Below are positions 5,759 to 8,527 of a stretch of DNA of 8,527 bases, piece after piece. Source of the stretch: an uncultured Xanthobacteraceae bacterium. GTDB taxonomy: Bacteria > Pseudomonadota > Alphaproteobacteria > Rhizobiales > Xanthobacteraceae. The translations under genes were made by a program, and so were the position numbers. The notes under the pieces were generated by a model, which made no database searches, was not told the origin of the DNA, and saw nothing but the letters and a program-made list of their open reading frames with translations. How positions within the stretch are numbered: position 1 is the first letter of the stretch; every line of letters starts with the position of its first letter. The DNA lies in NCBI GenBank assembly GCA_955652195.1, contig CATPBC010000372.1, positions 1 to 8,527 of the forward strand. Reading direction: 5' to 3'.

Positions 5759-6535
5759 GTGGTGCTGCGTCGCAATAAGCCATTGATACGCCATGCCGCG
5801 ATTGTGCTCGCCGCAGTCGCGGCTTTCGCTTTGCCGGCTGAAGCAGCGTACGCCGCCGGTTTGTTCGATTTCCTGTTTGGCGGCTTCCATGATCGGCCAA
5901 CGCCTCCGCCGGCAGCGCGGCCCTATGCCGAACCCATGGCGCCGATCGCGCCGCCGCCGCTCGGCTCGGAGAGCGTGCGGGGCGGCGGGGGCAGCGGCCA
6001 TGCCGTCGCCTATTGCGTGCGGCTGTGCGACGGCCAGCACTTCCCGATGGAGCACATCACCAATGCGACGCCGGTCGAGACTTGCCGCGCGATGTGTCCG
6101 GCGAGCAAGACCAAGGTCTATTTCGGCAGCGAGATTGGCGGCGCTATGACGAGAGACGGCGCGCGTTATGCCGATCTCGACAATGCTTTTCTCTATCGCA
6201 AGCAGCTCGTCGCCAATTGCACATGTAACGGCAAGGACGCATTCGGCTTGGCGCCGTTCGACTTGTCGAGCGATCCGACGCTGCGGCCCGGCGACATCGT
6301 TGCGACCAAAGACGGGCTGCTCGCTTACACCGGCAAGACCGCAAGGGGCGACGGCTTTGTCCCGGTTAAGCCATCGAGCGCTGCGGCGCGATTGAACGCG
6401 GCCGCATCGCGCAACCAGCCGACTAGGCGCGACGAGCCCGCGATCGACGACGATCCGGGAACCATCGCGATGCCGCAGCGCACTTCCGCGCCGGTCAATG
6501 GCGGCGCCGAAACGCCCGGCCAGAGTTTCCGATAG
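5759..6535 (+). CDS. Secreted DUF2865-like protein
   Basis: About 258 residues of unknown function. Residues 1-33 are a signal peptide: VLRRNKPLIRHAAIVLAAVA then AFALPAEAAYAAG, with likely cleavage after an A-x-A near 29-33, so it acts in the envelope. A Pro-rich linker (48-68) and a Gly-rich run (75-80) precede the conserved core: YCVRLCDGQHFPMEH, TCRAMCPASKTKVYFG, RDGARYADLDNAFLYRKQ, NCTCNGKDAFGLA and DPTLRPGDIVATKDGLLAY. Six cysteines (86, 90, 109, 113, 154, 156) could form three disulfides. The core matches DUF2865 of Rhizobiales as recalled. Start: GTG at 5759, or GTG at 5762, behind AAAGGGA (5747-5753); the longer reading from 5615 puts about 48 residues before the signal peptide and is unlikely. 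The tail after residue 205 is of low complexity. It is divergent from the antitoxin gene and convergent with the oxidoreductase gene. Confidence 0.87.
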   Translation: MVLRRNKPLIRHAAIVLAAVAAFALPAEAAYAAGLFDFLFGGFHDRPTPPPAARPYAEPMAPIAPPPLGSESVRGGGGSGHAVAYCVRLCDGQHFPMEHITNATPVETCRAMCPASKTKVYFGSEIGGAMTRDGARYADLDNAFLYRKQLVANCTCNGKDAFGLAPFDLSSDPTLRPGDIVATKDGLLAYTGKTARGDGFVPVKPSSAAARLNAAASRNQPTRRDEPAIDDDPGTIAMPQRTSAPVNGGAETPGQSFR

Positions 6536-6561
6536 AGCGCCAGACAAACGCGCGTCCCAGT

Positions 6562-7653
6562 TCAGGCAAGCTTGCCGACGACGTCCTCCGCCAGCGATAG
6601 CGAGGCGGTCAGCCCCGGCGATTCGATGCCGAACAGATTGACGAGCCGCGGCATGCCGTGCTCCGCCGGCCCGGCAATCATGAAATCGGCTTGCGGTTCG
6701 CCGGGACCGCGCAGCTTCGGCCGGATGCCGGAATAGTCCGGCACCAGCGAGCCGTCCGGCAGGTCCGGCCAATAGGTGCGGATGCGGGAATAGAAACTAT
6801 CGGCGCGGCGGGGATCGACCGCGTAATTTTCTTCGCTGACCCACTCGACGTCCGGCCCGAACCGCATGCGGCCTGCCATATCGAGCGTGACGTGAACGCC
6901 AAGCCCGCCGTCGATCGGGGTTGGATAAATCAGCCGGGAAAATACCGGCCGACCGGCATAGCCGAAGTAATTGCCCTTGCCGAGCACAAGCCGCGGCACT
7001 TGCTCGGCCGGATAGCCTTCGATGCGGCGCGCCAATGCCTGCGCGCCCAGTCCCGCGGCATTGACGACGGCGTCGAATTCCAGAGTGCAAGGTTCGCGGC
7101 CGCCGAATTGCACGCGCCAGTGCGGCGCCTTGAAGCTCAGACGCTCCACCGGAGTTGCGAACGCGATCGCTCCGCCGCAGTCTTCGAGTTCGCCCCACAG
7201 CGCGCGCATAAAGGCATGACTGTCGATGATGCCGGTTTCCGGCGACCACAAAGCGCCGATGCAGGATAGTTCGCTCTCCATCGCGCGCGCGGCATTGGCG
7301 CCGATCATTTCCGTGCCCTCGACGCCATTGATCTGTGCTTGGGTGTGAATGGTCTCGACCTTCGCCAATTCGGCGGGACTGGTCGCGACGACAAGTTTGC
7401 CGCATTTGCGATGCGGCACGTCGTGCGAGCCGCAGAACGCGTACAACATCCGGCGGCCGCGCACGCAATGCCGGGCGCGCAGCGAGTCGGTCGGGTAATA
7501 AAGGCCGGCATGGATTACCTCGCTGTTGCGCGAGGAAACGCCGTTGGCGATTCCGCCGGTCATTTCGGCGACGGTGACATCGTGGCCGGCCTGCGCCGCC
7601 GTGCGCGCGATGGCAAGCCCGATGACGCCCGCACCGATCACCAGAACCTGCAT
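6562..7653 (-). CDS. FAD-dependent oxidoreductase, DAO fold, LhgO-like
   Basis: A 363-residue flavoprotein. The N-terminal VLVIGAGVIGLAIART holds the FAD-binding GxGxxG (G7, G9, G12), followed by the acidic residue of the Rossmann fold (VAEMTGG). SSRNSEVIHAGLYYP (40-54) is the strong hallmark of the L-2-hydroxyglutarate oxidase/dehydrogenase group, as are PETGIIDSHAFMRAL, the NAAGLGAQALAR segment, YPTPIDGGLGVHVTLDMAGR and the C-terminal ESPGLTASLSLAEDV. Members oxidise 2-hydroxy acids or amino acids and pass electrons to quinone or oxygen. Classical LhgO is about 400-420 residues, so this shorter form may act on another 2-hydroxy or amino acid. ATG at 7653 (complement) with AAAGGC upstream. 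The gene ends 26 bp from the convergent DUF2865-like gene and is divergent from the Rieske gene across 84 bp. The substrate is inferred only by family. Confidence 0.94.
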   Translation of the reverse strand: MQVLVIGAGVIGLAIARTAAQAGHDVTVAEMTGGIANGVSSRNSEVIHAGLYYPTDSLRARHCVRGRRMLYAFCGSHDVPHRKCGKLVVATSPAELAKVETIHTQAQINGVEGTEMIGANAARAMESELSCIGALWSPETGIIDSHAFMRALWGELEDCGGAIAFATPVERLSFKAPHWRVQFGGREPCTLEFDAVVNAAGLGAQALARRIEGYPAEQVPRLVLGKGNYFGYAGRPVFSRLIYPTPIDGGLGVHVTLDMAGRMRFGPDVEWVSEENYAVDPRRADSFYSRIRTYWPDLPDGSLVPDYSGIRPKLRGPGEPQADFMIAGPAEHGMPRLVNLFGIESPGLTASLSLAEDVVGKLA

Positions 7654-7737
7654 TGCGTTTTTGCCTTTGTGCTGTTTGTCGTCGCGCTTCGCGCACGCGT
7701 GGAATGACTATATAACAGGCGCTCAAAGAGGAGAGCC
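7654..7737 (+). promoter_or_regulatory. Divergent intergenic region with candidate -10 box and strong RBS
   Basis: The 84 bp between the divergent oxidoreductase and Rieske genes must hold both promoters. On the + strand TATAAC (7711-7716, 5 of 6 to the -10 consensus) lies in ACTATATAACAGG; no good -35 box precedes it, so an activator or other sigma factor may be needed. AGAGGAGAG (7727-7735) is a strong ribosome binding site for the ATG at 7738 and supports that start over the in-frame ATGs at 7750 and 7774. Confidence 0.4.
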
Positions 7738-7797
7738 ATGTCGGGTAATATGTCGGAAAAAACGCCGGAAAAAATGCCGGATAATGTGGCGGCTAAC
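7738..7797 (+). repeat. Five-unit 12-bp tandem repeat at the start of the Rieske gene
   Basis: In-frame units at 7738, 7750, 7762, 7774 and 7786 read ATGTCGGGTAAT, ATGTCGGAAAAA, ACGCCGGAAAAA, ATGCCGGATAAT and GTGGCGGCTAAC, encoding MSGN-MSEK-TPEK-MPDN-VAAN. Units 1-4 share A-x-G-Y-CGG-x-x-A-A; unit 5 is more diverged. The repeat ends exactly where the conserved ferredoxin domain (VVRICAQ) begins. Confidence 0.6.
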
Positions 7798-8124
7798 GTC
7801 GTCCGCATCTGCGCGCAGAGTGAAATCGCGCCTGACAGCGTCAAAGCATTCGAGGTCGGCGATAGGCGGCTCGCCGTGTTCAATATTGGCGGCCGCTTTT
7901 ATGCCACCGATGACGAATGCACCCACGCCTCGGCGAGCCTTGCCGACGGCATGCTGGATGGCGAGGTGATCGAATGTGCGATGCATATGGGGGCGTTCCA
8001 CGTGCCGACCGGGGAAGTGAAGGCGCCGCCTTGTGCGGTGGCGCTGCGCACCTACAAGGTCATACTGGAAAGTAATGACGTGGTGGTCGATCTCGACCGC
8101 GATGCTGCCGGCGAATTGGCGTGA
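7738..8124 (+). CDS. Rieske-type [2Fe-2S] ferredoxin
   Basis: A 128-residue small electron carrier. The cluster ligands are C61 and H63 in CTHASASL and C80 and H83 in CAMHMGAFHV, giving C-x-H-x16-C-x2-H, the spacing of Rieske ferredoxins. The motif after the second cysteine is C-A-M-H-M-G rather than the more common C-P-x-H-G. FNIGGRFYATDDECTH and TGEVKAPPCAVALRTYKV are typical of ferredoxin components of ring-hydroxylating dioxygenases and of the MocE-like ferredoxins of rhizobia. No signal peptide or oxygenase alpha subunit is present, so it should act in the cytoplasm with a partner encoded elsewhere. The first 20 residues are a low-complexity extension made of tetrapeptide repeats. Strong RBS before the ATG at 7738. 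It is divergent from the flavoprotein gene and upstream of an alcohol dehydrogenase gene, so a shared catabolic pathway is plausible. Confidence 0.93.
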   Translation: MSGNMSEKTPEKMPDNVAANVVRICAQSEIAPDSVKAFEVGDRRLAVFNIGGRFYATDDECTHASASLADGMLDGEVIECAMHMGAFHVPTGEVKAPPCAVALRTYKVILESNDVVVDLDRDAAGELA

Positions 8125-8204
8125 ATTGATGCCGGTTTCGCTGCAAGGCAAGACACATTATACATGTCGGAATATTTGCCGGACTATAAGCAGCGGTTCC
8201 CGCG

Positions 8205-8243
8205 TTCGGCCAAAAGGCCGAAAAACCACGAACTGCACGAACT
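8205..8243 (+). repeat. Hairpin followed by 9-bp tandem direct repeat
   Basis: TTCGGCC-AAAA-GGCCGAA (8205-8222) is a perfect 7-bp stem with a 4-nt loop. It is followed by CACGAACT twice (8227-8234 and 8236-8243), a 9-bp period. Both lie in the 137-bp gap between the Rieske and dehydrogenase genes. No T-run follows the stem, so it is not a standard terminator. Confidence 0.5.
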
Positions 8244-8261
8244 AAAGTCGGAGGAGAGATC

Positions 8262-8527
8262 ATGTATGCCGGGCCCGGCGTGAAGACGAACAAGGATTTT
8301 CCGATCCCCGACACCATGAAGGCCTGGGTTCTCGGCAATCCCGGCGAGCTTAAGCTCGCGCAAAAGCCGGTTCCTGTGCCCAAGCGCGCCGAAGTCCTGG
8401 TGCGTATCGACGCAGTAGCGATCTGCGCCACCGATCTTGAGATCATCGATCACGGTTCGCCGGCTTTGATCCAGGGCGGCAAACCGTTCAACAAGCACTT
8501 CACGCCCGGCCACGAATATATGGGCAC
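8262..8527 (+). CDS. Zinc-dependent MDR-family alcohol dehydrogenase (3' partial)
   Basis: The first 88 codons of a medium-chain dehydrogenase that oxidises an alcohol or polyol with NAD(P). After a short N-terminal extension (MYAGPGVKTNKDFPIPDT) comes the GroES-like domain opening MKAWVLGNPGELKLAQKPVP, then the catalytic-zinc segment VAICATDLEI, where the Cys (residue 58) is the first zinc ligand, and TPGHEYMG at the end, where His and Glu are the second ligand region. The NAD-binding Rossmann half lies beyond the window. Start: ATG at 8262 behind GGAGGAG (8250-8256), an excellent RBS; the alternative ATG at 8316, where most family members begin, has none as good. It may be cotranscribed with the Rieske gene, though the 137-bp gap allows its own promoter. 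The substrate cannot be told from the N-terminus. Confidence 0.93.
   Translation, partial: MYAGPGVKTNKDFPIPDTMKAWVLGNPGELKLAQKPVPVPKRAEVLVRIDAVAICATDLEIIDHGSPALIQGGKPFNKHFTPGHEYMG

Noticed and set aside
5534..6772. Long minus-strand extension upstream of the antitoxin (491 codons in all)
   Set aside because: Runs antisense through the DUF2865-like gene and into the oxidoreductase gene; the AbrB domain starts right after the ATG at 5533.
6797..7726. 309-codon minus-strand frame overlapping the FAD oxidoreductase
   Set aside because: Shifted-frame shadow, extremely Arg-rich, while the 363-residue frame has clear FAD-binding motifs.
7738..7797. Possible CRISPR-like or iteron array
   Set aside because: Units are only 12 bp, in frame with the gene and without spacers, so it is a coding tandem repeat; no CRISPR array, tRNA or rRNA was seen in the window.
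7723..8151. 142-codon minus-strand frame over the Rieske gene
   Set aside because: Antisense shadow of a frame with intact Rieske ligands.

Overview
This is a GC-rich window (estimated by eye at about 60% G+C) from an alphaproteobacterium, most likely of the Hyphomicrobiales (Bradyrhizobium, Rhodopseudomonas or Xanthobacteraceae-like). That placement is inferred from codon use, from a DUF2865-type secreted protein, from an 'ELTVDELEAVSGG' leader peptide of a kind common in these bacteria, and from the intergenic palindromic repeat whose antisense translation reads 'MDRRVKPGGDD', familiar from alphaproteobacterial genomes. No named species can be fixed from the sequence alone.

Left part (1-4352, + strand): a branched-chain amino acid (HAAT/Liv-type) ABC transporter operon in the order binding protein (5' end cut off), LivH, LivM, LivG, LivF. 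The four livH-livF genes abut or overlap (0 bp, then 4 bp and 8 bp overlaps), so they are surely cotranscribed and translationally coupled. Only the binding-protein/livH gap (49 bp) is open, and it holds a perfect 9-bp hairpin. The binding protein captures the solute in the periplasm, LivHM form the channel and LivGF hydrolyse ATP.

Middle part (4353-5533): an accessory-looking island. It starts with two intergenic palindromic repeats (4377-4454 and about 4461-4515). On the minus strand follows a 45-residue double-glycine leader peptide (4563-4700) with a good ribosome binding site, a candidate promoter and a perfect 14-bp palindrome overlapping the promoter. Then comes a minus-strand type II toxin-antitoxin pair: an AbrB/MazE-like antitoxin (5297-5533) and a PemK/MazF-like toxin (4950-5300), joined by a GTGA overlap. 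The 4760-4860 region is visibly richer in A+T than its surroundings.

Right part (5759-8527): a secreted DUF2865-like protein (+) is convergent with an FAD-dependent oxidoreductase of the LhgO/D-amino-acid-oxidase fold (-). That gene is divergent from a Rieske [2Fe-2S] ferredoxin (+), which is followed after 137 bp by the first 88 codons of a zinc-dependent MDR alcohol dehydrogenase (+, runs off the window). The last three may serve one oxidative catabolic route, but the substrate cannot be read from the sequence.

Most noteworthy: the orphan double-glycine peptide with its palindromic operator candidate; compensatory base-pair changes between the two inverted hairpins of the 4377-4454 repeat; a five-unit 12-bp tandem repeat forming the N-terminus of the Rieske ferredoxin; and three GTAAG boxes in the candidate antitoxin promoter.
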